A DNA stretch of 8,332 nt from 13-2-20CM-68-14 sp046723355 (GTDB lineage Bacteria; Actinomycetota; Thermoleophilia; Gaiellales; Gaiellaceae): NCBI GenBank assembly GCA_046723355.1, contig JBKOUJ010000129.1, positions 1 through 8,332 on the forward strand. Reading direction: 5' to 3'. This document shows positions 1-5,761 of this stretch, in pieces. How positions within the stretch are numbered: position 1 is the first letter of the stretch; every line of letters begins with the position of its first letter. A model generated the notes under the pieces. It worked only from the letters and a program-made list of their open reading frames with translations. It made no database searches and was not told the DNA's origin. A program made the translations under genes and the position numbers.

Positions 1-7
1 AGGAGCA

Positions 8-14
8 GGGAGGT
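8..14 (+). promoter_or_regulatory. Ribosome binding site of csp
   Basis: GGGAGGT ends four bases before the ATG at 19. It favours that start over GTG at 13, which would overlap the site. Confidence 0.6.
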
Positions 15-18
15 GGAA

Positions 19-225
19 ATGGCAAGCGGAACCGTGAAGTGGTTCAACGACGCGAAGGGCTACGGCTTCATCTCGCAGGCAGACGGCGGCGACGACGTCT
101 TCGTTCACTTCAGCGCGATCAGCGGCGAGGGCTTCAAGACCCTGACCGAGGGCGCGAAGGTCGAGTACGAGATCGAGCAGGGCCCGAAGGGCCCGCAGGC
201 CCGGAACGTCAGCGTCGTCGGCTGA
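19..225 (+). CDS. csp: Cold-shock domain protein (CspA family)
   Basis: A 68-residue single-domain cold-shock protein, the usual size for the family. These proteins are cytoplasmic five-strand OB folds that bind single-stranded RNA or DNA and melt RNA secondary structure. The protein opens ASGTVKWFN, carries RNP1 as KGYGFI (residues 13-18) and RNP2 as VFVHF (27-31), and ends with the typical QGPKGPQARNV strand. ATG at 19 is preferred because the family starts just before GTVKWF and GGGAGGT lies at 8-14; an in-frame GTG at 13 would add only two residues and is less well placed. A strong hairpin and then an IF-1 gene follow on the same strand, suggesting cotranscription. The promoter lies outside the window. 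Family assignment is secure; whether it is cold-induced cannot be seen. Confidence 0.97.
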   Translation: MASGTVKWFNDAKGYGFISQADGGDDVFVHFSAISGEGFKTLTEGAKVEYEIEQGPKGPQARNVSVVG

Positions 226-240
226 TTTACGGCAGTTCAC

Positions 241-274
241 GCGCGCGCGGGCGAGACTCTCGCCCCGCGCGCGC
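241..274 (+). terminator. Strong GC hairpin between csp and IF-1 gene (terminator or attenuator)
   Basis: The arms 241-255 and 259-274 pair along their whole length with a single bulged base and a three-base loop (ACT). The stem is almost all G:C and starts 15 bases after the csp stop. No T run follows, so it is not a classical intrinsic terminator. It could be a partial terminator, an RNA-stability or processing element, or an attenuator controlling the IF-1 gene, whose ribosome binding site starts 11 bases after it. The structure is seen directly; the role is inferred. Confidence 0.6.
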
Positions 275-285
275 TCATCACCCGC

Positions 286-294
286 GAAGGAAGG
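286..294 (+). promoter_or_regulatory. Ribosome binding site that points to an ATC start
   Basis: GAAGGAAGG ends six bases before the ATC at 301, which is ideal spacing. The only nearby canonical start, GTG at 294, overlaps this site and is in another frame that stops at 332. The site therefore supports initiation at ATC 301. Confidence 0.55.
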
Positions 295-300
295 TGCGGC

Positions 301-555
301 ATCTCCGAAAAGGAGCAGAAGATCGAGGTTGACGGCGAGGTCGTCGAGTCTTACAAAAGCGGCATGTACCGCATCGCGCTCGACAACGGGCACGAAGCGC
401 TCGGCTACACGGCGGGCAAGATGCGGCGCCACCGGATCAAGATCCTGATCGGCGACCGGATCAAGCTCGAGCTGTCGCCGTACGACTTGACGCGCGGCCG
501 GATCGTCTACCGGTACCGCGACACCGACGGCGGGCCGCCGCAGCCGCCCGTCTAG
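301..555 (+). CDS. infA: Translation initiation factor IF-1 (second-type paralogue), apparent ATC start
   Basis: IF-1 binds the 30S A site and helps IF-2 and IF-3 select the initiator tRNA and start codon. The S1-like OB fold is clear: an N-terminal KIEVDGEVVES strand, LDNGHEALGY, GKMRRHRIKI (residues 39-48) and the family signature SPYDLTRGRI (59-68). At 84 residues it is longer than the usual 72-73 because of a Gly/Pro-rich tail (DTDGGPPQPPV). The only in-frame ATG, at 364, would remove about 20 conserved residues. The frame is open back to the csp stop at 223 with no ATG, GTG or TTG, but ATC at 301 has a good ribosome binding site. It lies beside csp rather than in a ribosomal-protein operon, so it is probably a second copy. 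Its stop shares CTAG with the convergent hydrolase gene. A sequencing error that hides a normal start is the main alternative. Confidence 0.85.
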   Translation: MSEKEQKIEVDGEVVESYKSGMYRIALDNGHEALGYTAGKMRRHRIKILIGDRIKLELSPYDLTRGRIVYRYRDTDGGPPQPPV

Positions 556-1301
556 GAGTGGCGGTCTAGGAGGTCGAGCACCCGGCGCCAGGCGTCGTCG
601 GACGCCTCCGCGTAGTCCTCCTGGCGTCGGTCGAAGAAGCCGTGCGGGGCTCCCTCGTAGGACACGACCTCGTGCTTGACACCGGCGTCGGTCAGCGCGC
701 GGTCGAAGGCGTCGTTCAGTTCGGCGGTGATGTGCTGGTCGGCGCCGGCCTGGAGCGCGAGGATCGGTGCCTCCATTTCCGCAGCGCGGTCGATCGGACC
801 CGGGAGTCCGTCGCCGCGATCACCGGGCATCCCGTAGAAGCCGACCGCGCCGGCGAGGCCGTGTCCGCTCGCGGCCGCGAGCCATGAGTTGCGGCCGCCG
901 AAGCAGAACCCGACCGTGAAGATCGCTCGCGCGCGCGGGCGCAGGTGCTCGACCGCAGCGGCGATGTCGGCCTGGATTCCCTGCTGCGTCGTCTGCGCCG
1001 TGTTCTCCGAATACTCGAACTCCTCGCCCCGCTTGTCCACCCCGGCGGTTCGGCCGAACCAGTCGATCGCGATCGCCAGGTAGCCGCGCTCGGCGAACCG
1101 CAGCGCGAGCTCCTCGTAGAAGCGGTAGAGGCCGCGGACGTCCGGCAGGATCACGACCCCGATCCCGTTCGGCTCGTCGGGCGTGGCCTCGAAAGCCGCA
1201 AAGCGGTTGCCGTCGGCCGCGTCGAGGACGAGGTCGTCGTGCGAGACCGCCGCGCCGGCGATCCGCGCGACCGGGGGGTCAGAGTCGAGCTCGAAGCACA
1301 C
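552..1301 (-). CDS. Dienelactone hydrolase family alpha/beta hydrolase
   Basis: A 249-residue cytoplasmic alpha/beta hydrolase of the dienelactone hydrolase (DLH) family, whose type members open dienelactones in chloroaromatic breakdown; many homologues have unknown substrates. The catalytic triad is visible: nucleophile Cys123 in GFCFGG, Asp178 in AGADQH and His210 in APHGFF. ILPDVRGL near residue 51 matches the segment that in DLH carries the residue contacting the nucleophile, here Asp where Glu is usual. Length is close to the classical enzyme. There is no signal peptide. The GTG start gives the MCFELDSDPP N-terminus recalled from actinobacterial relatives. It lies 9 bases after the glutamic peptidase gene on the same strand, without an evident ribosome binding site, so it is probably cotranscribed. 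Family is secure; substrate is unknown. Confidence 0.95.
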   Translation of the reverse strand: MCFELDSDPPVARIAGAAVSHDDLVLDAADGNRFAAFEATPDEPNGIGVVILPDVRGLYRFYEELALRFAERGYLAIAIDWFGRTAGVDKRGEEFEYSENTAQTTQQGIQADIAAAVEHLRPRARAIFTVGFCFGGRNSWLAAASGHGLAGAVGFYGMPGDRGDGLPGPIDRAAEMEAPILALQAGADQHITAELNDAFDRALTDAGVKHEVVSYEGAPHGFFDRRQEDYAEASDDAWRRVLDLLDRHS

Positions 1302-1310
1302 GCCAGAGCA

Positions 1311-2111
1311 CTATGGGCCGGCCGGCTGCTGCCAGGTGACCGCGAAGGAGCCGCCGTCGGGGCCGAGCGCGCCCGGGATCGCGTTCGCGCCGGCCATCGA
1401 GGGATGGGTCGGATCGTCGCTGTGGAGCTCGATCGTCGTCGCGGACCAAACGGGATCGGAGATTCGCCCTTTGTGGCCCCTCACGATCGCGCTCGCGTGG
1501 GAGAACGAGACCGTTCCGAAGTTCGTCAGCGGCAGCGTCGAGCAGTTGCCGGTGAGATCGCAGCCGCTCGGCGCCTCGGCGACCCACTCCGCCGAACCAA
1601 GGTCAGGCCTGTTCATCCGCAGCTTCTTCGTGAAGAGCTTGCCGGTGGTGATGTCCTTGAGCCGGATCAGCACCTTCTTCTTCGCAACCGAGACCGTGGC
1701 GGACAGCAAGTCGCCAGGCCGGACGGCGATCCGTACCATCACCGGCGGCCTCGGGTAGAGCTCGTACCAGGCCGTGTAGTAGGCCGAGCCGCCGGAGCAG
1801 TTGGCGAGCGTCCCGGTTTGCTCGACCGCGAACGAGTTGGACGCGAAGCCGCCGAGCCCGACCCAGAAGGCCGAGTACGTCGAGTCGACGGCGCCGCACG
1901 TCGCCGCCGGCTGCACCCACCGGCCGGTGACGCTTGCGAACGGCTTGCGGTGCGTGACCGCGTACCCCGCCCAGTTCGAGCTCGTCTCCGTGGCGTTCGC
2001 GGAGGCCGGACCCAGCGAGCGCTGCACGCTGAAGACGGGTTGTGGCCGAGCGGCAGCCGAGCCCGCCGAGAGGACCACTCCCAGGAGCACGAGTGCGAGC
2101 AGGCTCTTCAC
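1311..2111 (-). CDS. Secreted glutamic peptidase, G1 (eqolisin) family
   Basis: A 266-residue exported protein with a signal peptide (hydrophobic residues 4-18, likely cleavage after about 21). The mature part has the eqolisin fold markers in order: SSNWAGY (44-50), GRWVQPA, AFWVGLGG (81-88), VEQTGT (96-101), YTAWYELYP (112-120), AEWVAEAPS (174-182) and NFGTVSF. Comparison with scytalidoglutamic peptidase, whose catalytic pair is Gln53 in ILQTG and Glu136 in AEFIIE, places the dyad here at Gln98 and Glu179. This is a pepstatin-insensitive acid protease family best known from fungi, so activity at low pH outside the cell is expected. Four cysteines (72, 105, 184, 190) may form disulfides. The start is GTG; a TANNNT hexamer lies 9 bases upstream and no ribosome binding site is seen. 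The DLH-like gene follows after 9 bases. Confidence 0.9.
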   Translation of the reverse strand: MKSLLALVLLGVVLSAGSAAARPQPVFSVQRSLGPASANATETSSNWAGYAVTHRKPFASVTGRWVQPAATCGAVDSTYSAFWVGLGGFASNSFAVEQTGTLANCSGGSAYYTAWYELYPRPPVMVRIAVRPGDLLSATVSVAKKKVLIRLKDITTGKLFTKKLRMNRPDLGSAEWVAEAPSGCDLTGNCSTLPLTNFGTVSFSHASAIVRGHKGRISDPVWSATTIELHSDDPTHPSMAGANAIPGALGPDGGSFAVTWQQPAGP

Positions 2112-2120
2112 CCGGCCCGG

Positions 2121-2126
2121 AGTCTA
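2121..2126 (-). promoter_or_regulatory. Candidate -10 element (TAGACT) for the glutamic peptidase gene
   Basis: TAGACT on the minus strand ends 9 bases before the GTG start, predicting a leader of only 2-3 bases. No -35 match is seen, and no ribosome binding site competes as an explanation. Confidence 0.35.
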
Positions 2127-2168
2127 CGCAGACGCGGCCCGATCTTCGTGAGAGCGTCCTAAGAATGA

Positions 2169-2786
2169 TCAGCCGCCGGTCGCGGAGAAGTGCTGGTAGT
2201 CCGGCGAGCCGGTCCAGCGTCCTCCCCACTTCCACCCGACCGCGGCGAAGGTGCGGACGAGACGGCCGCCCGGGGTCGCCATCCCGGGTCGCACGCGCGA
2301 GCGGCGGAGGTACCTCCGGCCGGCGCGCGGGTGGACGCGGCCGCCTTCCAGATACGGGTTCTCGACCGGATTGACATCGATCGCTTCGCCGTACGCGTGG
2401 GTAGACCAGCGCCGGGGCCCCGGACCGACGACGTAACGGCAGTTGAAGGCAGCGGTGTTGTCGGCAGCGAGCGAACGCTCGTCGTTGCCGTCGTAGGCGT
2501 CGATCGGGCGCAGGCGGCGGATCGGAAAACGGGCGGTGTAGAGGCGCGAGAAGACGTGTACGAGCGCAGGGACCGCGGCTTCGTTCGCGACGAAGGCGCC
2601 GGTGTGGGCACGGCGGTCGAAGCCCCAGTACGCGACGCGGACGCGCCGAAGGCGCGACGGTCCCACCGGGCAGCCGGGATGCCACGAGTGCGGAAGCTGA
2701 GCGGCCGTCACACGCGAGACGCTGGACGCGAACGGCGGCGCGTGAACCGCCGATAGGGCGAAGAACGCAAGCAGCAGCGCCTTCAT
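2169..2786 (-). CDS. Secreted M15-family zinc peptidase (VanY/CwlK-like)
   Basis: A 205-residue exported peptidoglycan peptidase. The N-terminus (MKALLLAFFALSAVHA) is a signal peptide. The M15 core is clear: STHAYGEAIDV supplies zinc ligands His130 and Asp137, and GSPDYQHF supplies catalytic Asp196 and the third ligand His199. The GWKWGGRW segment before the last motif fits the M15_4 (CwlK-like) group. Family members are either D,D-carboxypeptidases that remove the terminal D-Ala or L-Ala-D-Glu endopeptidases; the sequence does not settle which. The Arg-rich stretch around 143-170 is probably an insertion or surface loop. ATG at 2786 is preceded by GGAGG three bases away, closer than ideal. 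It is divergent from the L,D-transpeptidase gene by 26 bases and 57 bases upstream of the glutamic peptidase gene on the same strand. Confidence 0.9.
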   Translation of the reverse strand: MKALLLAFFALSAVHAPPFASSVSRVTAAQLPHSWHPGCPVGPSRLRRVRVAYWGFDRRAHTGAFVANEAAVPALVHVFSRLYTARFPIRRLRPIDAYDGNDERSLAADNTAAFNCRYVVGPGPRRWSTHAYGEAIDVNPVENPYLEGGRVHPRAGRRYLRRSRVRPGMATPGGRLVRTFAAVGWKWGGRWTGSPDYQHFSATGG

Positions 2787-2795
2787 CGGCCTCCG

Positions 2796-2801
2796 AGCGT
2801 A
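2796..2801 (-). promoter_or_regulatory. Candidate -10 element (TACGCT) for the M15 peptidase gene
   Basis: TACGCT on the minus strand ends 9 bases before ATG 2786. It shares the TA at 2800-2801 with the oppositely oriented TACTCT of the L,D-transpeptidase gene, as in promoters with overlapping symmetric -10 elements. Confidence 0.35.
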
Positions 2802-2805
2802 CTCT
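2800..2805 (+). promoter_or_regulatory. Candidate -10 element (TACTCT) for the L,D-transpeptidase gene
   Basis: TACTCT ends 7 bases before GTG 2813, which would place the transcription start on or beside the start codon. No ribosome binding site is present upstream. No -35 match is seen. Confidence 0.4.
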
Positions 2806-2812
2806 GCGCGAC

Positions 2813-3526
2813 GTGGTGAAAGCGCTCGCTATCGGCGTGCTCCTGGCGGCGAGCCTCGCGGCTGCCGGCAGCCCCGGCGAGGCTCGCCCGCTCGACTGTC
2901 CCGCAAACCTCGCGAACGAGCTCGCCTCGACCGGCTCTGCGAGGCAGCTCGTAACGGTGGTCGCCGCGGCGCGACGCTCGACGACGGCCTCGCTGCGCCT
3001 CTGGCGCAAGTCCGGCGAGTGCTGGATCGCGGTCGACGGGCCGTGGACCGCACACCTCGGCGCCCGCGGCGTCTCCGACAACAAGCGCGAGGGCGACAAG
3101 ACGACGCCGGCCGGCGCTTTCGCGATCCAGCCGGTCATGTACGGCGTCGGGCCGAACCCCGGCGTGCGTTACCGCTACCGCCGGATCGTCTGCGGGGACT
3201 GGTGGGTCGAGGACTCGCGCTCGCCGTTCTACAACCGCTTCCGCCACGTCCGTTGCGGGACGAAGCCGCCCTTCCGGATCACGAGCGAAGACATGTCGCG
3301 CTCGCCCATCTCGTACCGGTTCCTCGCCGTCGTCGACTACAACTCGCATCCGATCGTGCCCGGCCGCGGCTCGGGGATCTTCCTGCACGTCAGCGCGAGG
3401 GGCGGCCCTACGCTCGGTTGCGTCAGCCTTCCGCGGCCGCAGCTCGTCACCGTGCTGCGCTGGCTCGACCCGGCCGCGTCGCCGCAGATCGTGATCGGCA
3501 CGGCCGCGACCATCCGGGACTACTAG
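2813..3526 (+). CDS. Secreted YkuD-type L,D-transpeptidase
   Basis: A 237-residue exported protein of the YkuD/ErfK/YbiS fold. L,D-transpeptidases use a cysteine to join tetrapeptide stems (3-3 cross-links) or attach proteins to the wall. Residues 1-24 form a signal peptide. The catalytic motif is intact: His192 in IFLHV followed by GPTLGCVS with nucleophile Cys203. KTTPAGAFAI (96-105) is the typical entry strand of the domain. No separate peptidoglycan-binding domain is present. GTG at 2813 is followed directly by a second GTG at 2816, and either could initiate; with TACTCT 7 bases upstream the first suits a leaderless mRNA. The stop shares CTAG with the convergent sulfotransferase gene. Family is secure; the exact reaction in this organism is inferred. 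Confidence 0.92.
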   Translation: MVKALAIGVLLAASLAAAGSPGEARPLDCPANLANELASTGSARQLVTVVAAARRSTTASLRLWRKSGECWIAVDGPWTAHLGARGVSDNKREGDKTTPAGAFAIQPVMYGVGPNPGVRYRYRRIVCGDWWVEDSRSPFYNRFRHVRCGTKPPFRITSEDMSRSPISYRFLAVVDYNSHPIVPGRGSGIFLHVSARGGPTLGCVSLPRPQLVTVLRWLDPAASPQIVIGTAATIRDY

Positions 3527-4374
3527 TGCCAGCCGAAGTCGCGGCCGAGCAGCTCGTAAAGGCGCGCGTTCGGCCCGGCGAACTCGGCTGCCAGGCGCCG
3601 CCGGGTGTCGGGGCTCATCTCGGCGTAGTCCTGCTCGTACACCCGGGGGTAGGACTCGAGCTCGCGCGGCGAGCGTCCGAGGAACTCGAGCACGCGGCCG
3701 TGCGCCTGCGCCGGCTCCGCGGCCAACTCGTCGCTCGCGAGCGCGAGCAGCTGCTCGCGCGGAAAGAGCGCGAGCCAGCGCTCGAGCTGCTCGGCATACC
3801 TTCCGCGTGCCAGATACGTGTAGTCCCACCAGGCGTGGCTGAAGTAGCCCGGCTCGCGCAGGAGGCGCTCCTCCTCGCCTCGCGTCCGCTCCGGCTCCGC
3901 GTCGATCGCCTCCTCGAACGAGAGCCGCTCACGCCCGAGCGCAACCTCGTGGTGGTAGTGCGAGAGCGCGCGGTCGACGGGATCGCGGAGGAGGACGATG
4001 AGCTTCGCGTCGGGCACGGTCTCCCTCACCCGTTGGGGCGCCAGCGGGTGGAACAGGTATCCGGGGCTCGCCTCACCCGCGATCCGGCCGTCGTTCCGAA
4101 GCGGAAACTGGCCGCGGTACCAGGCGGTCCCGCGGGGGTAGTGCCGATCGAAGTAGCTGACCTCTTTCCAGACCGGGCCGCCGATCTCGGGGTGGCGGCG
4201 CAGGTACGAATACAGGGCGGTCGTTCCGGCCTTCTGCGCGCCGAGGATCAGGAAGTCGGGCAGCGTTCGCGCGAACGAGGTCGCGTGCCCGAACGTCCAG
4301 ACGGCGTTCCGGACGACGGCCCGAGCCGGGCCCGGGATCCGCGGGACGAGCTCCGCGGGGAACCTGACACTCAT
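3523..4374 (-). CDS. Sulfotransferase (heparan-sulfate sulfotransferase-like)
   Basis: A 283-residue PAPS-dependent sulfotransferase, expected to move sulfate from PAPS to a hydroxyl or amine of a glycan or lipid. The 5'-phosphosulfate loop is FLILGAQKAGTTAL (41-54, with Lys48), and the 3'-phosphate site is LIVLLRDPVDRALSHY (125-140, with Arg130 and Ser138). KEVSYFD (70-76) and GRYAEQLERWLALFPREQLL (191-210) are typical of the branch that includes heparan-sulfate N- and O-sulfotransferases. No signal peptide is seen. ATG at 4374 overlaps the TGA of the upstream sulfotransferase as ATGA, suggesting coupled translation; the frame stays open further upstream only as a shadow of that gene. It converges on the L,D-transpeptidase gene with overlapping stops. 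The acceptor is unknown. Confidence 0.92.
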   Translation of the reverse strand: MSVRFPAELVPRIPGPARAVVRNAVWTFGHATSFARTLPDFLILGAQKAGTTALYSYLRRHPEIGGPVWKEVSYFDRHYPRGTAWYRGQFPLRNDGRIAGEASPGYLFHPLAPQRVRETVPDAKLIVLLRDPVDRALSHYHHEVALGRERLSFEEAIDAEPERTRGEEERLLREPGYFSHAWWDYTYLARGRYAEQLERWLALFPREQLLALASDELAAEPAQAHGRVLEFLGRSPRELESYPRVYEQDYAEMSPDTRRRLAAEFAGPNARLYELLGRDFGWH

Positions 4375-5210
4375 TCGTAGCCGAGCTCGCGAAGAAGCGC
4401 GCCCGCTTCGCGCTCGACGTCCGAGACCTGGTCGGCGGTCAGGTCGCGCTGCCACCGTCCCACGGAGCGGCCGTGCACGGCGGCAAGCGCCTCGGCGAGC
4501 GGCTCCGGGTCGGTCTCGAGCCTGCCCGCAATCAGCGCCGCGGCGGCCCCGGGATCGGCGGCGATGTCCTCGTACCGGACCTCGAGCGTCTGTTCGGGGG
4601 CCCCCCGCGCGGCCGACAGATAGCGCCGCCATGCCCATGCCGCTCGCGCTGCCTCGCCCGCGCGCGTGAACTCGTTCCGGCGCCCGGGCTCGACCCACGC
4701 CCGGGGATGGACGCCGAACGGCTTGCGCGCGTCGTCGTGCCCCTCTCGTTCGCGCAGCCAGCCCTTCGCGAGCAGCGAGCACACGACGTCGCGACCGTCG
4801 CGGATGATGTGGAGCACGGTCGACTGGGGGTACGCGCGTACCGCGGCGCCGATCACGAAACTGAGCTCGGGGGTCTGCTCGACCGGCCGGAGGTCGCGGA
4901 CGAAGGCGAGCCGCCGGACCCGCTCGACCGTCGAGCGAAGCTCCCGCGCGGACTTCTCCTCTCCAAGCGACATCCAGCGATCGACGTTTGCCTTCAGCGG
5001 CTTCACCTCGCCGAGGTCGACGAACCCGGGCTGCGCGCCGATTGCGCCGGCGAGGAACGTCGTTCCCGAGCGCGGCGAGCCGACGACGAAAACGACTCGC
5101 TCCGTCGCGAGCTCGGGATCGCCGCCGCGCTCGCGCAGGCCCCGCGGCGCAACGCGGGCGACGGTGCGCCCGTATAGCCCCGCCTGTCGGATCGCGTTCC
5201 GTGCCGTCAT
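4371..5210 (-). CDS. Sulfotransferase family protein
   Basis: A 279-residue PAPS-dependent sulfotransferase of a different subfamily from its downstream partner. The 5'-phosphosulfate loop reads FVVGSPRSGTTFL (41-53) and the 3'-phosphate site VLHIIRDGRDVVCSLL (132-147, with Arg137 and Ser145). The GSPRSGTT form and the RYEDI segment (212-216) are usual in bacterial sulfotransferases that modify cell-surface glycans, lipids or small molecules. No signal peptide or membrane segment is seen. ATG at 5210 has no ribosome binding site, but TAGTCT lies 9 bases upstream. It is the first gene of a two-gene unit. No PAPS-synthesis gene or glycosyltransferase is in the window to indicate the acceptor. 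Confidence 0.92.
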   Translation of the reverse strand: MTARNAIRQAGLYGRTVARVAPRGLRERGGDPELATERVVFVVGSPRSGTTFLAGAIGAQPGFVDLGEVKPLKANVDRWMSLGEEKSARELRSTVERVRRLAFVRDLRPVEQTPELSFVIGAAVRAYPQSTVLHIIRDGRDVVCSLLAKGWLREREGHDDARKPFGVHPRAWVEPGRRNEFTRAGEAARAAWAWRRYLSAARGAPEQTLEVRYEDIAADPGAAAALIAGRLETDPEPLAEALAAVHGRSVGRWQRDLTADQVSDVEREAGALLRELGYE

Positions 5211-5219
5211 CGGGGGCGA

Positions 5220-5225
5220 AGACTA
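5220..5225 (-). promoter_or_regulatory. Candidate -10 element (TAGTCT) for the sulfotransferase pair
   Basis: TAGTCT on the minus strand ends 9 bases before ATG 5210, with no ribosome binding site between. This predicts a nearly leaderless mRNA. No -35 match is seen. Confidence 0.35.
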
Positions 5226-5291
5226 CGGAACGGGCCCGCCCCCTCGTTCGAGCGATAAGGGGGTGAAGATCGTGCCGCGAAGAGCCGATGC

Positions 5292-5761
5292 TTGCCTCGG
5301 CGTGCTGCGGCATCGACGACCCCGCGCACATGGGCGGTCCGACGCTCGCTGACTCTGCTGCGCATCTTCCTCGTCGCGACCGCGGCCATCCTGCTCTTCG
5401 GGGCGGTCAGCGGGACATCGTCGCCAAGTTCGGCCGGCTCCGGCACGCCGTGCCGCTGATCCGCCACCAGCACGAGCGCTGGGACGGGCGGGGTTATCCC
5501 GACCGCATCGCGGCCGACTCGATTCCCCCTGGGCGCCGCGATCGTCGGCCTCGCCGACGCGTGGGACGCGATGACGACCGACCGGCCCTACCATCGCGCC
5601 TCGACCCGGCCGAGGCCGAGGACGAGCTGCGAACGCACCGCGGGACCCAGTTCGCGCCCGCCGTAGTCGATGCCTTCTTCCGGGTCCTCGAGCGATCACG
5701 ACCACTCGAGGGCAGCCGCGCCCGGCCACGAACAAGGGCGCGGGTTGCACCGTCGACCTGA
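5292..5761 (+). pseudogene. Remnant of a membrane-anchored HD-GYP phosphodiesterase
   Basis: HD-GYP proteins hydrolyse c-di-GMP. From TTG 5292 one frame encodes a basic N-terminus and one transmembrane helix (TLLRIFLVATAAILLFGAV), then runs to a stop at 5457-5459. From about 5410 another frame carries the end of an HD-GYP domain: DIVAKFGRLRHAVPLIRHQH then ERWDGRGYPD with the GYP motif. The frame breaks at the C5 run 5525-5529; one base fewer restores LGAAIVGLADAWDAMTTDRP. It breaks back near 5600 to give LDPAEAEDELRTHRGTQFAP and AVVDAFFRVLE. The HD-bearing first half of the catalytic domain and any sensor are absent, so there is also a large internal deletion. The copy cannot be active. It precedes an intact diguanylate cyclase gene. 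Sequencing errors could explain the two indels but not the missing middle. Confidence 0.75.

Noticed and set aside
945..2162. Long + strand open frame opposite the hydrolase and glutamic peptidase genes
   Set aside because: It is Arg/Val/Gly-rich with no domain, and lies antisense to two genes with clear catalytic motifs; such frames are expected in GC-rich DNA.
1603..3138. Long - strand open frame across the two peptidase genes
   Set aside because: A shadow frame, Arg/Pro-rich, overlapping three well-supported genes.
3019..4380. Long + strand open frame over the transpeptidase and sulfotransferase
   Set aside because: A shadow of the real genes in another frame; no recognisable domain.
4375..5331. 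N-terminal extension of the downstream sulfotransferase to 602 residues
   Set aside because: The extra part is the out-of-frame shadow of the upstream sulfotransferase; the domain starts properly at ATG 4374.
5255..5350. Possible c-di-GMP (GEMM) riboswitch before the HD-GYP remnant
   Set aside because: A GCGAAGAGCC stretch and a CGATGC/GCATCG stem looked suggestive, but the conserved GEMM core and tetraloop-receptor layout are not there.
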